This document shows positions 45,437 to 54,649 of a stretch of DNA of 64,000 nucleotides, in pieces. A program made the position numbers and the translations under genes. How positions within the stretch are numbered: position 1 is the first letter of the stretch; every line of letters starts with the position of its first letter. Origin of the DNA: Candidatus Planktophila lacus (lineage in GTDB: Bacteria > Actinomycetota > Actinomycetes > Nanopelagicales > Nanopelagicaceae). Location of the stretch: the NCBI RefSeq assembly GCF_002287925.1, contig NZ_CP016769.1, forward strand, positions 310,001-374,000, read 5' to 3'. The notes beneath the pieces are model-generated. The model was given only the letters and a program-made list of their open reading frames with translations. It ran no database searches and had not been told where the DNA came from.

Positions 45437-46686
45437 TCGCGAGATTGACCGGATCTATGGGTGTAGCGCCCTAAGAATTCATTCTTCATATCTATAAAGT
45501 TGCCATCAATTAACGCCTGACGCATCTGATCAACTAAGCGAACCACAAAACGTTCGTTATGGATTGTGGCTAGAGTTGCAGCAACCATCTCTTTACCGCG
45601 GAATAAGTGGCACAAGTAAGCACGCGTGAAATTGGTGCAGGTATAACAATCGCACTCGTCATCAATCGGATTGAAGTCGCGTACGTATGGTGCATTAGAG
45701 AGATTAAAGCGACCTTGCATTGTGTACACAGCGCTAGAACGTGCGATACGTGATGCAAGAACACAGTCGAAGGTATCTACGCCATTTTCCACTCCGACAA
45801 ATAAATCTTCTGGCGCACCAATGCCGAGTAAGTGTTTCGGCTTATCTTCCGGCAAGGTGCTATTTACCCAACCAACGATTGTGCCAAGAGATGATTTATC
45901 TAGCGCTCCACCAATACCGAAGCCATCGAATTCGATTCCTGAAGATGACATCGTTCCTAAATCGTGCGCTGCTTTCTTACGGAGATCTTCATATTGCGCA
46001 CCTTGAATAACGCCAAAGAGCGCCTGGTATGGCTTATCGCTGCGGACATCAGTTAAACGCTTATGTTCATCTAAGCAACGAATCGCCCAGTCGTAGGTGC
46101 GCTCCATCGCGAGCTCTTGGTAAGGACGGGTGTTGTGCAACGTTGTGCATTCATCGAAAGCGAAGATTATGTCAGCGCCAATTTTATGTTGGATCTGCAT
46201 GGAAATTTCAGCGGTGAAGCGATGCATCGAACCATCGAGGTGCGATTTAAAGGTAACTCCATCATCGTCTACGTGGGCTAAACGCTCTTTATTTCCAGCG
46301 ATAACTTGATCTGATCGGAAAGTCTTGGCATCCATCGCTAAAACTTTTTTAAATCCAACACCGAGTGAGAGGACTTGAAAGCCTCCGCTATCGGTAAAGG
46401 TTGGCCCTGGCCAATTCATAAATTGGGCTAGGCCACCTGCCTCATCTAGAACATCAGGGCCGGGCTGTAAATAGAGGTGATAAGCATTGGCCAATAAAGC
46501 TTGTGCGCCAAGATCTTGCATCGCTGCAGGTAGAACTGCTTTAACGGTGGCCTTTGTGCCAACTGGAATAAATGCTGGAGTTTGAATATCGCCATGTGGA
46601 GTAGAAAGTGTGCCAACGCGCGCCAGAGAATTTTCTGCTCTCTTCTTTATCTCAAATGAGAAGTTTTTTGCTGCTGGAGTCGACAC
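45433..46686 (-). CDS. tgt: tRNA-guanine transglycosylase Tgt
   Basis: Tgt exchanges guanine at wobble position 34 of Asp, Asn, His and Tyr tRNAs for a queuosine precursor or queuine. The 417-residue protein shows TDSGGFQVLSLG (substrate Asp), FAFDECTTLH, GFGIGGALDKS and the zinc site CDCYTC...YLCHLF with a following His. Residues 142-170 contain the VDDDGVTFKSHLDGS segment. Start GTG 46686, 32 bp from the divergent MFS gene. No queuosine biosynthesis genes occur in the window. Confidence 0.94.
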   Translation of the reverse strand: MSTPAAKNFSFEIKKRAENSLARVGTLSTPHGDIQTPAFIPVGTKATVKAVLPAAMQDLGAQALLANAYHLYLQPGPDVLDEAGGLAQFMNWPGPTFTDSGGFQVLSLGVGFKKVLAMDAKTFRSDQVIAGNKERLAHVDDDGVTFKSHLDGSMHRFTAEISMQIQHKIGADIIFAFDECTTLHNTRPYQELAMERTYDWAIRCLDEHKRLTDVRSDKPYQALFGVIQGAQYEDLRKKAAHDLGTMSSSGIEFDGFGIGGALDKSSLGTIVGWVNSTLPEDKPKHLLGIGAPEDLFVGVENGVDTFDCVLASRIARSSAVYTMQGRFNLSNAPYVRDFNPIDDECDCYTCTNFTRAYLCHLFRGKEMVAATLATIHNERFVVRLVDQMRQALIDGNFIDMKNEFLGRYTHRSGQSRD

Positions 46687-46706
46687 AAGCGTTATTGTCT
46701 CAGATA

Positions 46707-46712
46707 TAGACT
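46707..46712 (+). promoter_or_regulatory. -10-like box (TAGACT) for the MFS gene at 46719
   Basis: TAGACT ends 6 nt before ATG 46719, within a 32-bp divergent gap to tgt. Confidence 0.45.
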
Positions 46713-46718
46713 GCCCTG

Positions 46719-47960
46719 ATGTTCGCAGGAAAAGCGCCCTTTCAAGAGTTCACTTCTCTTTTAAATCCGCATTCGCGACGCATTGTTGCGGGAATCGCTC
46801 TCAGCGCTATCGGTCGCGGTATGACGCTTTCGCTCTTGATGGTTTATCTCCACGATATCCGGGGTTTCTCTATCGCATTTGGCGGCGCAGTAATGGCGTG
46901 GGGCGCACTCTTTGGGATTATCTGCACCCCACCACTTGGGTCACTGGTCGATCACATCGGACCAAAGAAAGTAATGCTCGCCGGTCTTGTGATCTCCGGA
47001 TTTTCAGCCCTTGCCTTCGCTTTCGTAACAACTCAAGCACATGCGTTAATTGCAATAACTTTATTCGCTTTTGGTGGTCAATGTGTTTGGCCTTCGCAGA
47101 TGGTGATTTTAACTCGCGTTACTCCACTAAAGGATCGAACCAAAATCTTTGGTTTTAACTTTATGTTGATGAACCTTGGTCTCGGTATCGGTGGATTTAT
47201 ATCGGCTCTGATTATTCGCGAAGATTCGATTCTCTCTTATCAAATTATGTACTTTATTGATTCTCTTACTTATTTTGTCTTTATCTTCTTTATTTGGGGG
47301 CTTAACACCCCTCATGCCGGCAAATATGTTGCGAAAGAGCATGAGCCCGAGAAGGGGAGCTATCGAGAGCTATTTGCGATCAAAGAGTTGTCGATCCTGA
47401 CTATCGCAGGAATCATACTTTTAACGTTCGGCTACGGACCTTTGCAATCAGGGCTACCAATTTATGCGACGCAATATCTTGATTTGGCGCCGAATTGGTT
47501 GGGGATCATCTTTGGCGTAAATACCTTTGCAATTGTGGCCTTCCAGCCGCTAGTTCTAAAGTTGATCGCTAATTATTCGAAGTACACCGCGCTGATTTCT
47601 GTAGGAGTTATTTGGGCGTTTTCTTGGCTAGCCGTTGGTATTTCGCCATACCTGTCAATGTTTATGGCCGGGATCGCACTTTGTGTAAGTCAATTGATCT
47701 TCGCCTTCGGTGAGATGGTCCACGCACCAACTAGCCCGGCGTTAACGCAAGAACTTGCTCCTGAACATATTCGTGGTCGCGCAAGTGCGCTAACTAGTTT
47801 GCAGTGGGGAATTTCTGGAATTGCAGGTCCAGCCGTTGCCGGACTAATGATCGGTGCAAATCTAGAACAGCTCTGGGTTTTAACCATGGCGATCGGGGTA
47901 CTTGCACCAATTCCTTTATTTGCTTACTTAAAGCGCTCCACAAATAAGGCAAAGAAATAG
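46719..47960 (+). CDS. MFS transporter, drug-efflux type
   Basis: A 413-residue carrier with twelve predicted helices. The MFS signature between helices 2 and 3 is present (PPLGSLVDHIGPKKVMLAG). The C-terminal half has GEMVHAPTSPALTQELAPEHIRGRASALTSLQWGISGIAGP, common in DHA1-type exporters such as MdtH. Substrate unknown. A bidirectional terminator follows. Confidence 0.85.
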   Translation: MFAGKAPFQEFTSLLNPHSRRIVAGIALSAIGRGMTLSLLMVYLHDIRGFSIAFGGAVMAWGALFGIICTPPLGSLVDHIGPKKVMLAGLVISGFSALAFAFVTTQAHALIAITLFAFGGQCVWPSQMVILTRVTPLKDRTKIFGFNFMLMNLGLGIGGFISALIIREDSILSYQIMYFIDSLTYFVFIFFIWGLNTPHAGKYVAKEHEPEKGSYRELFAIKELSILTIAGIILLTFGYGPLQSGLPIYATQYLDLAPNWLGIIFGVNTFAIVAFQPLVLKLIANYSKYTALISVGVIWAFSWLAVGISPYLSMFMAGIALCVSQLIFAFGEMVHAPTSPALTQELAPEHIRGRASALTSLQWGISGIAGPAVAGLMIGANLEQLWVLTMAIGVLAPIPLFAYLKRSTNKAKK

Positions 47961-47989
47961 CCCGCTCACGCAGATCGCGTGAACGGGCT
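47959..47989. terminator. bidirectional terminator-like hairpin
   Basis: AGCCCG-c-TCACGC, loop agatc, GCGTGA-a-CGGGCT: twelve base pairs with one mismatch, between the convergent MFS and lipoprotein genes. Confidence 0.7.
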
Positions 47990-48004
47990 AAGTTCCCTAA
48001 AAAT

Positions 48005-48541
48005 TTAAGCGAGTTTTCCAGTAACTTCAATTACATTTGTTAGGCCGTTAGAAAGCGTTACTGAGATTTCTTCGCCACCCTTACCTGGGCAAGAAAGTCC
48101 CCAAGAGAACTTGGCAGTTGCACCAGCAGCAAGCGGAGTAGTTGGTGCGCCCTCCATCTGATTATCGCCATCGAAGATATCGACACATTCGCCAGTGGTT
48201 GTTGAACCCTTAACAATTAGCGTTGCTAAATCTAAATCTGCAGCTGAGCCATTTTCAACGGTTACGTTGAATCGCTCGTTGGTCTGGCCAGGCAGCATTC
48301 CGGAAGCGAATTTTCCAGGTGTGAAGCTAGAAGGTGAGGAAAGTGTGTATGAAACTTTGTCTGGAGTTACGACAGGAGCATCAAATCCGCCAGTTGCTTG
48401 CGGTGCTTCTTCAACTTCGGTAACGAGCGTTTGATCGTCGACCTGAGCTGCCTCATCAGATCCACCGCATGCAGAGAGGGTTAGCGCTAGGACGATAGCT
48501 GCGCTGGCAGTTGCAAAGTTCGTAGATTTAGCATTAAACAT
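48005..48541 (-). CDS. putative lipoprotein, DUF4352-like
   Basis: A 178-residue secreted protein starting at ATG 48541, which has GGAGG about 8 nt upstream. The signal peptide ends in the lipobox LSAC (LALTLSACGG), followed by an acidic, disordered stretch and a beta-rich domain (FNVTVENGSAADLDLATL, PLAAGATAKFSWGLSC, VTLSNGL). This architecture resembles DUF4352/telokin-like extracellular domains of unknown ligand. It is divergent from oppC. Confidence 0.75.
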   Translation of the reverse strand: MFNAKSTNFATASAAIVLALTLSACGGSDEAAQVDDQTLVTEVEEAPQATGGFDAPVVTPDKVSYTLSSPSSFTPGKFASGMLPGQTNERFNVTVENGSAADLDLATLIVKGSTTTGECVDIFDGDNQMEGAPTTPLAAGATAKFSWGLSCPGKGGEEISVTLSNGLTNVIEVTGKLA

Positions 48542-48596
48542 TGAGGCCTCCAAGAGAAATTTCATTACGCAGGTGACTATTTACTAGCCCTAAGTA

Positions 48597-48602
48597 TAGA
48601 GT
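48597..48602 (+). promoter_or_regulatory. -10-like box (TAGAGT) for oppC
   Basis: TAGAGT ends 7 nt before ATG 48610. Confidence 0.4.
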
Positions 48603-48609
48603 AGCCCGC

Positions 48610-49596
48610 ATGTCTCTCAACTCAGCAACTAACTCAGAAGTTGATGCACCAATTAGCGCTAGCCCTGCAATCGCTGGCCGTAGCCCGCGCCAGATCGCAT
48701 GGAGCCGCTTTAAGCGAAATAAAGTAGGCATGACAGCAGCAGGAATCAGTATTTTCCTGCTGAGCATGTCGCTCTTTGCGCCAATCGTGTGCCGAGTTTT
48801 GGGGATCAATCCGAACGACCTAAACCTTGAAGGTTTAAATAGCAGTGGTATTCCAACGGGTGATTTAGCCGGCTTTAGCATGGAACATCCACTTGGCGTA
48901 ATTCCCGGAACGGGTCGCGATTTACTGGCCCAACTTCTTTACGGTTCACGTATCTCATTTATGATCGCAATTCTTACAACTGCAACTGCGCTAACTATTG
49001 GTTTCTTCGTAGGAATTGTTGGTGGTTATTTCCGCGGCCGCGTTGATGGATACCTCGGTCGCTTTACTGACTTCCTTCTCGCATTCCCAGCTTTCTTTAT
49101 GATCGTTGCACTTAGCGAACCAATGGTCGATCGCATTGAAAAATTCGGAATTGCAGAAGGCAATGGCGCTCGCGTTCTCTTCTTAATCCTCTTCTTATCT
49201 TTCTTCGGATGGCCGGGATTTTCTCGACTAATTCGTTCACAGGTTCTCTCACTTCGTGAACGCGAATTCGTAACCGCTGCACAAGCAATGGGTGCAACCC
49301 GTCGTCGAATTATTCTGAAAGAACTTGTCCCTAATCTTTGGGCGCCGGTAATTGTGGTTGTCTCGCTTTCACTCCCTGGCTACCTCGCATCGGAAGCGGT
49401 CTTCTCATTCCTAGGTCTGGGTGTTCAACCACCAGCATCTACTTGGGGCATCCTGCTTTCTAATGCCACCCGCTTCGTAACCGTTATGCCGAGCTTCTTC
49501 CTAATTACAGCAGCCTCCCTAGTCATCGTAGTTCTGGCCTTTAACTTGGTCGGCGATGCGCTGCGCGATGCGCTAGACCCAAGAGCCGACAAATAA
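48610..49596 (+). CDS. oppC: oligopeptide/dipeptide ABC transporter permease (OppC/DppC type)
   Basis: A 328-residue permease with an N-terminal oligopeptide-permease domain (WSRFKRNKVGMTAAGISIFLL), five further helices and the EAA loop (AAQAMGATRRRIILKELVPNLWAP). GTGRDLLAQLLYGSRISF and SEAVFSFLGLGVQPPASTWG are OppC/DppC signatures. It is the first gene of the transporter locus, before the binding protein; oppB follows oppA. A hairpin lies between it and oppA. Confidence 0.92.
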   Translation: MSLNSATNSEVDAPISASPAIAGRSPRQIAWSRFKRNKVGMTAAGISIFLLSMSLFAPIVCRVLGINPNDLNLEGLNSSGIPTGDLAGFSMEHPLGVIPGTGRDLLAQLLYGSRISFMIAILTTATALTIGFFVGIVGGYFRGRVDGYLGRFTDFLLAFPAFFMIVALSEPMVDRIEKFGIAEGNGARVLFLILFLSFFGWPGFSRLIRSQVLSLREREFVTAAQAMGATRRRIILKELVPNLWAPVIVVVSLSLPGYLASEAVFSFLGLGVQPPASTWGILLSNATRFVTVMPSFFLITAASLVIVVLAFNLVGDALRDALDPRADK

Positions 49597-49694
49597 CAAC
49601 CGCGTAACGATTTATCTAGGGGGCTTAAATCACCCCTGCTCCTACCGCCGAGTATTCACTTTTCGGACATTTTCTGCTTAACTCAATCCACTCG

Positions 49695-49717
49695 TAGTGC
49701 GGGTTTGCCCGCCACTA
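49695..49717 (+). terminator. hairpin between oppC and oppA
   Basis: TAGTG-CGGG, loop TTTG, CCCG-(C)-CACTA: nine base pairs with one bulged C. There is no T run, so it may act as an RNA stabiliser or attenuator rather than a terminator. Confidence 0.45.
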
Positions 49718-49741
49718 CATCCCAATCGAAAGGATTACGGA

Positions 49742-51496
49742 ATGAGCCCTCGTTATGCTCTTCGTCGTGCCGTAGTTGTTGCATCTGCAAGCGCTTTGCT
49801 TCTTGGAACCGTTGTGGTTGCTGGAACAAACGCTGCATCTGCTGCAACAACACCAAAGACAGGTGGAATTCTCACTTTTCTTGAGCACGAACCACGTCTT
49901 GATCACCTAGATCCAAGCCGTATCTACACCGGACGCGACCTCGCGTTTATGAATTCATTTCACACTCGTACTTTGGTTGCATACAACCCAGTCCCAGGTG
50001 CTGCAGGAGCAAACCTTGTTCCAGATCTAGCAACAAACACTGGTGTTCCAAGCAACGCTGCTAAGACATGGAAGTTCACACTTCGTCCAGGCACAAAGTT
50101 TGAAGATGGAACTCCAATTACATGTGAGCATGTCCAATACGGTACATCTCGTGTATTCGCACAAGATGTAATCAACAACGGACCTACTTACTTGCTTTCA
50201 TGGCTTGATATTCCAAAAGATAAAGATGGAAATTCAATCTATGTTGGTCCTTACAAGAGCACCAAGGCAGCACAAGCTGCTTACAACAAGGCAGTCTCTT
50301 GCTCAAGCGACAACCGCACAATTACTTTCCAACTGAACAAGTCAATTGCTGACTTCAACTACTTGGCTACATACGGTGTTATCTCACCTATCCAAAAGAA
50401 GAAGGACACAGGCGATAAGTACGACCTAAACCCACAGGCAACAGGTCCGTACAAGATCGTTGAAAACAGCAAGACACAGCTTCGTATGGTCCGTAACGCA
50501 CAGTGGTCAAAAGCATCTGACCCAGTACGTACTCCATACCCAGATGAAGTAATCATCCAGTTCGGTCTTGATGAAGAAGTAATCGACCAGATCATGTTGG
50601 AAGACACAATTCCTTCAGCAATGAACTTTGGTGGACCACTTCCTTCAAATAAGGACAAGTTCTTCACCGACGCAAAGTTCAAGAACCGTCGTATGAACAA
50701 CTCAGATCCATACGCCATCTACATCGCATTTAACGTGAAGGCAATGCCTTGCTTGGAAATCCGCCAAGCGATGTACCACTCACGTGATGCGAAGGCTCTT
50801 CTTGACTACGCAGGCGGCCCAACTTATGCAGGTTCATATGCAACCGGCGTAATTAGCCCACTCGTAGCAGCTGACTACGCACCTACCAAGGTCGTAGGTC
50901 CAGGAAGCCCAGATTTCAAGCCTGAAGGAAATATCGTTAAGGCGAAGGAATTGATGGAAATCGCAAAGACCAAGTGTCCTGCTGATTACAAGAAGGCAAC
51001 TGAAGAAGGCATCACAATGGATGTTCGTCAGTCTGTAACACTTAACGACACAATTCCAATCAACGAGGCTGCATACGCTCGCGCTGGAATCAAGGTTAAG
51101 TGGAACATCATCAGCTCTGGTTACTACTCAACAGTTATGAACCCTGACAAGCAGAAAGATATGTCTGCTTCTGGTTGGGGTGCTGACTGGGCAAATGCTT
51201 CAACAGTTATTCCAGAACTATTTGCATCATTCGGTGGATTTAACCTTTCACAGAACACTGCAGATCCTGCTTACAAGGCCTTTGAAGATAAGGTCAACAT
51301 TGCGATGAAGACAACCGATCGCAAGAAGCAAGCAGTAATGTGGAAAGAACTAGATGCATATGCAATGAAGCAGATGTGGGTATTGCCAACAACGTTTGGT
51401 AAGGCTCAGGAAGTTTGGGGCTCACAGCTTGCAAACGTCTTCTTCTGGGTACCTCAGGGTAACCCTGCATACGGAAAGATCTGGATTAACAACTAA
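49742..51496 (+). CDS. oppA: oligopeptide/dipeptide ABC transporter substrate-binding protein
   Basis: A 584-residue extracellular binding protein (SBP family 5). The ATG at 49742 has AAAGGA 8 nt upstream and begins a signal peptide (RYALRRAVVVASASALLLGTVVVAG) cleaved near AASA. There is no lipobox. The mature part starts with GGILTFLEHEPRLDHLDPSRIY and has FTLRPGTKFEDGTPITCEHV, the usual family-5 signature. It is strongly biased to a few codons and highly acidic-to-neutral, as expected of an abundant protein. Substrate probably peptides. Confidence 0.92.
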   Translation: MSPRYALRRAVVVASASALLLGTVVVAGTNAASAATTPKTGGILTFLEHEPRLDHLDPSRIYTGRDLAFMNSFHTRTLVAYNPVPGAAGANLVPDLATNTGVPSNAAKTWKFTLRPGTKFEDGTPITCEHVQYGTSRVFAQDVINNGPTYLLSWLDIPKDKDGNSIYVGPYKSTKAAQAAYNKAVSCSSDNRTITFQLNKSIADFNYLATYGVISPIQKKKDTGDKYDLNPQATGPYKIVENSKTQLRMVRNAQWSKASDPVRTPYPDEVIIQFGLDEEVIDQIMLEDTIPSAMNFGGPLPSNKDKFFTDAKFKNRRMNNSDPYAIYIAFNVKAMPCLEIRQAMYHSRDAKALLDYAGGPTYAGSYATGVISPLVAADYAPTKVVGPGSPDFKPEGNIVKAKELMEIAKTKCPADYKKATEEGITMDVRQSVTLNDTIPINEAAYARAGIKVKWNIISSGYYSTVMNPDKQKDMSASGWGADWANASTVIPELFASFGGFNLSQNTADPAYKAFEDKVNIAMKTTDRKKQAVMWKELDAYAMKQMWVLPTTFGKAQEVWGSQLANVFFWVPQGNPAYGKIWINN

Positions 51497-51547
51497 TCCA
51501 AATCTTTACCTGCAAGCGCTTTAAATAGCGCAAATAGCAGTAGAGAC

Positions 51548-51587
51548 AGGTACTTCCGGCGCTAAGCAATTGGCGTCGGAAGTACCT
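51548..51587 (+). terminator. long stem-loop between oppA and oppB
   Basis: AGGTACTTCCG-G-CGCTA, loop AGCAAT, TGGCG-T-CGGAAGTACCT: about 17 base pairs with two G-U. A weak pyrimidine tail follows. It could attenuate transcription so that oppA message exceeds oppBDF, or protect the oppA 3' end. Confidence 0.7.
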
Positions 51588-51652
51588 TCTTACTGGTAGG
51601 TTCAACTTTCTTAAAAGTTAAAAATTAATACACGCAAGAAGGGATTGAAGAG

Positions 51653-52648
51653 ATGTTGAAATTCATCGGGCGCCGCGCAATATTTGCAGCGTTCACAATC
51701 CTGATCGTCTCAGCCGTTGTCTTTGGAATATTCTCTCTGCTCCCATTTGATCCAGCCGCTCTGACTTGTGGTCAGCGTTGTACAGATCAGATCGTTGAAG
51801 CAAATCGAGTTCGTCTAGGTTTTGATAAACCAATTTACGAGCAATATTGGCTCTTCCTCTCTGGAATCTTTCTCGGACGCACTTATGGCGCCGGAAGTGC
51901 AGCCTTTACTTGCCCAGCACCATCCTTTGGATATTCATTTAACGAAAATGCTTGCGTTACCAACATGCTGGTTGAGGCTCTGCCAATCACAATCAGCTTG
52001 GCAATCGGTGCGCTTCTGCTCTGGCTCACAGTTGGAATTGGCCTGGGCATCGTTGCAGCTAAATTTAAAAACCGTTGGCCTGATACAAGTTCATCAGTTT
52101 TCGTACTTCTAGCAACATCACTTCCTACTTTCGTTACAGGCCTTGCTCTACTTATCTGGGTTTCTATCAAGTGGAAGCTAATTCCCCTTTCCTTGCAGGG
52201 TTACACCTCAATCCTCGATAACCCATTTAAATTTGTTGAGTATTTCATCTTGCCGTGGATCACCTTGGCAATCGCCTATGCCGCGATCTACACCCGCTTT
52301 ACACGTGCTGCACTTCTTGAAACGCTGGGCGAGGATTACATCCGCACCGCTCGCGCTAAGGGCGTTGGCGAACGCGTCGTCTTCTTTAAGCACACACTTC
52401 GTGCGGTGCTGGCCCCTTTGATCACCTTGGCTGGTCTCGACTTTGCCGGACTAATTGGTGGAGCGATTATTACCGAAACGATCTTTAACCTGCCAGGACT
52501 TGGCCGCCTTACGCTTCGCTCGGTTTACGAATTCGATCTATCTGTTGTTCTTGCAACAACTATCTTGGCAGCAGTAGTTGTCATCGTAATGAACTTGATC
52601 GTAGATATGTTGTATGCAGTTCTTGATCCACGGGTGCGCATCACATGA
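51653..52648 (+). CDS. oppB: oligopeptide/dipeptide ABC transporter permease (OppB/DppB type)
   Basis: A 331-residue permease: N-terminal FIGRRAIFAAFTILIVSAVVFGIFSLLPFDPA, RLGFDKPIYEQYW, the EAA loop RTARAKGVGERVVFFKHTLRAVLAPL and IITETIFNLPGLGRLTLRSV, all OppB/DppB hallmarks. A periplasm-facing loop of about 40 residues (GRTYGAGSAAFTCPAPSFGYSF) is larger than usual. It overlaps oppD by 4 bp. Confidence 0.93.
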   Translation: MLKFIGRRAIFAAFTILIVSAVVFGIFSLLPFDPAALTCGQRCTDQIVEANRVRLGFDKPIYEQYWLFLSGIFLGRTYGAGSAAFTCPAPSFGYSFNENACVTNMLVEALPITISLAIGALLLWLTVGIGLGIVAAKFKNRWPDTSSSVFVLLATSLPTFVTGLALLIWVSIKWKLIPLSLQGYTSILDNPFKFVEYFILPWITLAIAYAAIYTRFTRAALLETLGEDYIRTARAKGVGERVVFFKHTLRAVLAPLITLAGLDFAGLIGGAIITETIFNLPGLGRLTLRSVYEFDLSVVLATTILAAVVVIVMNLIVDMLYAVLDPRVRIT

Positions 52649-53679
52649 CCGAGCTTCTTCATATTCAGGACTTACACGTCTCCTTTAAAACCGATGATGG
52701 CTTGGTCCGCGCCGTAGATGGCGTATCGCTAACTCTAAATGCCGGTGAAACCGTTGCCATCGTGGGCGAATCTGGCTCCGGTAAAACCGTTACCAGCCTT
52801 TCTGTGATGGGGCTTCATAAAAAAGGATCAGCCCAGATCTCGGGATCAATTTCACTAAATGATGGCGGGACCTTTAAAGATGTTGTCTCGCTAAACGATG
52901 ATGCGATCCGCGATATCCGTGGGCGCGCAGTTGCGATGATCTTCCAGGATCCCATGTCCTCACTCCATCCTTTTTACAAGATCGGCAGCCAGCTTGCTGA
53001 GGCTTACTTGGTTCACAATCCAGGTAAGAAGAAAGAGGCGATGGCCCGCGCAGTTGAGATGCTTGATCTCGTTGGAATTCCAGAGCCAGCAAAGCGCGCT
53101 GTTGAATTTCCACACCAATTTTCGGGCGGTATGCGCCAGCGCGTAATGATTGCAATGGCTTTGATGAACTCACCACAAATCTTGATCGCCGATGAACCAA
53201 CAACCGCTCTAGATGTAACGGTGCAGGCTCAGATCTTGGCGCTACTTTCCAAGCTTAAGAAAGAATTTAACATGGGTATCTTGTTGATCACCCACGACCT
53301 CGGTGTTGTTGCACAAGTGGCCGATCGCGTAAATGTTATGTATGCAGGGCGCATTGTTGAAGAAGGCCCAGTAGATGACATCTTCTACTCACCACTTGCT
53401 CCTTACACACTCGGACTCCTTAAATCAGTGCCACGAGTTTCATCAAAGAACGAACGCCTCAAGGCGATTCCAGGACAGCCACCTTCACTAATTAACCTGC
53501 CAGTTGGTTGCCCATTTGCACCACGCTGTGAGTACAAGCAACATTCATCAGAATCTGGTTGTAACTCAACTAAGCCGGAACTAATCGGCACCTCAGCAAC
53601 TCATCGTTCTCGCTGCCATATCCCTGAAGCCCTGCGCAATGATTTATTTGCTAAAGAGTTAAAGGAGTTACAGTCATGA
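52645..53679 (+). CDS. oppD: oligopeptide/dipeptide ABC transporter ATPase (OppD/DppD type)
   Basis: A 344-residue ATPase: Walker A GESGSGKT, signature FSGGMRQRV, Walker [15 protein letters not shown], switch His in [12 protein letters not shown], and the C-terminal oligopeptide-transporter extension with [11 protein letters not shown]...C that in relatives binds an iron-sulfur cluster. Overlaps oppF by 4 bp. Confidence 0.94.
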   Translation: MTELLHIQDLHVSFKTDDGLVRAVDGVSLTLNAGETVAIVGESGSGKTVTSLSVMGLHKKGSAQISGSISLNDGGTFKDVVSLNDDAIRDIRGRAVAMIFQDPMSSLHPFYKIGSQLAEAYLVHNPGKKKEAMARAVEMLDLVGIPEPAKRAVEFPHQFSGGMRQRVMIAMALMNSPQILIADEPTTALDVTVQAQILALLSKLKKEFNMGILLITHDLGVVAQVADRVNVMYAGRIVEEGPVDDIFYSPLAPYTLGLLKSVPRVSSKNERLKAIPGQPPSLINLPVGCPFAPRCEYKQHSSESGCNSTKPELIGTSATHRSRCHIPEALRNDLFAKELKELQS

Positions 53680-54647
53680 GCGATGTAATTCTAAAAGTTG
53701 ATAATTTGGTCAAGCACTTCCCAACTGGCAAGGGCAAGCGTGGCGAAAAGGAAGTTGTAAAGGCTGTCGACGGCATCTCCTTCGATTTAAAGGCTGGCGA
53801 AACTCTTGGCCTGGTAGGCGAATCTGGTTGCGGTAAGACAACTGCCGGCCGCACAATTTTGAAGCTAACTGAACCAACTTCTGGAAAGTTAATCTTCGAA
53901 GATCAAGACATCACCGATTACAGCGCAACCAAGATGCGCGCAATCCGCGCCCAGATGCAGATCATCTTCCAAGATCCATACTCTGCGCTAAATCCGCGTC
54001 AGACAATCGGCAAGATTATTTCTGCACCATTTGAAATCCAAGGAATTACTCCACCGGAAGGCGTTAAGACTGCCGTGCAAAACCTAATGGCGCGCGTTGG
54101 TCTAAACCCAGAGCACTACAACCGCTACCCACACGAGTTCTCAGGCGGACAGCGCCAGCGCATCGGTATCGCTCGTGCAATCGCGTTAAAGCCACGTTTT
54201 ATCGTTGCCGACGAACCTGTTTCAGCACTGGATGTTTCGATCCAGGCCCAGGTAATTAACTTGTTAGAGGATCTGCAAGAAGAAGAGAAGATCAGCATGG
54301 TCTTTATCGCCCACGATTTATCTGTGGTGCAACATATTTCAGATCGCGTGGCAGTTATGTACCTCGGCAAGATGATGGAGATTGCAGCGACTGCTGATCT
54401 TTACGATAAGCCGCGCCATCCTTACACAACAGCGCTTCTATCTGCGGTGCCGCTGCCAGATCCACGATCTGAACGCACCCGCGAACGCATTATCTTGACC
54501 GGTGATCTACCTAGCCCAATTAATCCACCATCGGGTTGCGTCTTTAATACCCGTTGCTGGAAGGCGCAAGATAAGTGCCGCACCGAAGTGCCACAGTTGG
54601 TACAGCTCGGGGCTTCACAAGTGGCCTGCCACTTCCCTGAAAACTAG
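53676..54647 (+). CDS. oppF: oligopeptide/dipeptide ABC transporter ATPase (OppF/DppF type)
   Basis: A 323-residue ATPase: Walker [10 protein letters not shown], signature FSGGQRQRI, Walker [15 protein letters not shown], switch His in [13 protein letters not shown]-terminal [17 protein letters not shown] extension. Last gene of the transporter set; it ends 2 bp before the stop of the convergent dehydrogenase gene. Confidence 0.94.
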   Translation: MSDVILKVDNLVKHFPTGKGKRGEKEVVKAVDGISFDLKAGETLGLVGESGCGKTTAGRTILKLTEPTSGKLIFEDQDITDYSATKMRAIRAQMQIIFQDPYSALNPRQTIGKIISAPFEIQGITPPEGVKTAVQNLMARVGLNPEHYNRYPHEFSGGQRQRIGIARAIALKPRFIVADEPVSALDVSIQAQVINLLEDLQEEEKISMVFIAHDLSVVQHISDRVAVMYLGKMMEIAATADLYDKPRHPYTTALLSAVPLPDPRSERTRERIILTGDLPSPINPPSGCVFNTRCWKAQDKCRTEVPQLVQLGASQVACHFPEN

Positions 54648-54649
54648 TT

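Noticed and set aside
46610-47158. 182-codon frame on the plus strand
   Set aside because: Shifted frame over the tgt start and the MFS gene; cysteine- and arginine-rich product without family features.
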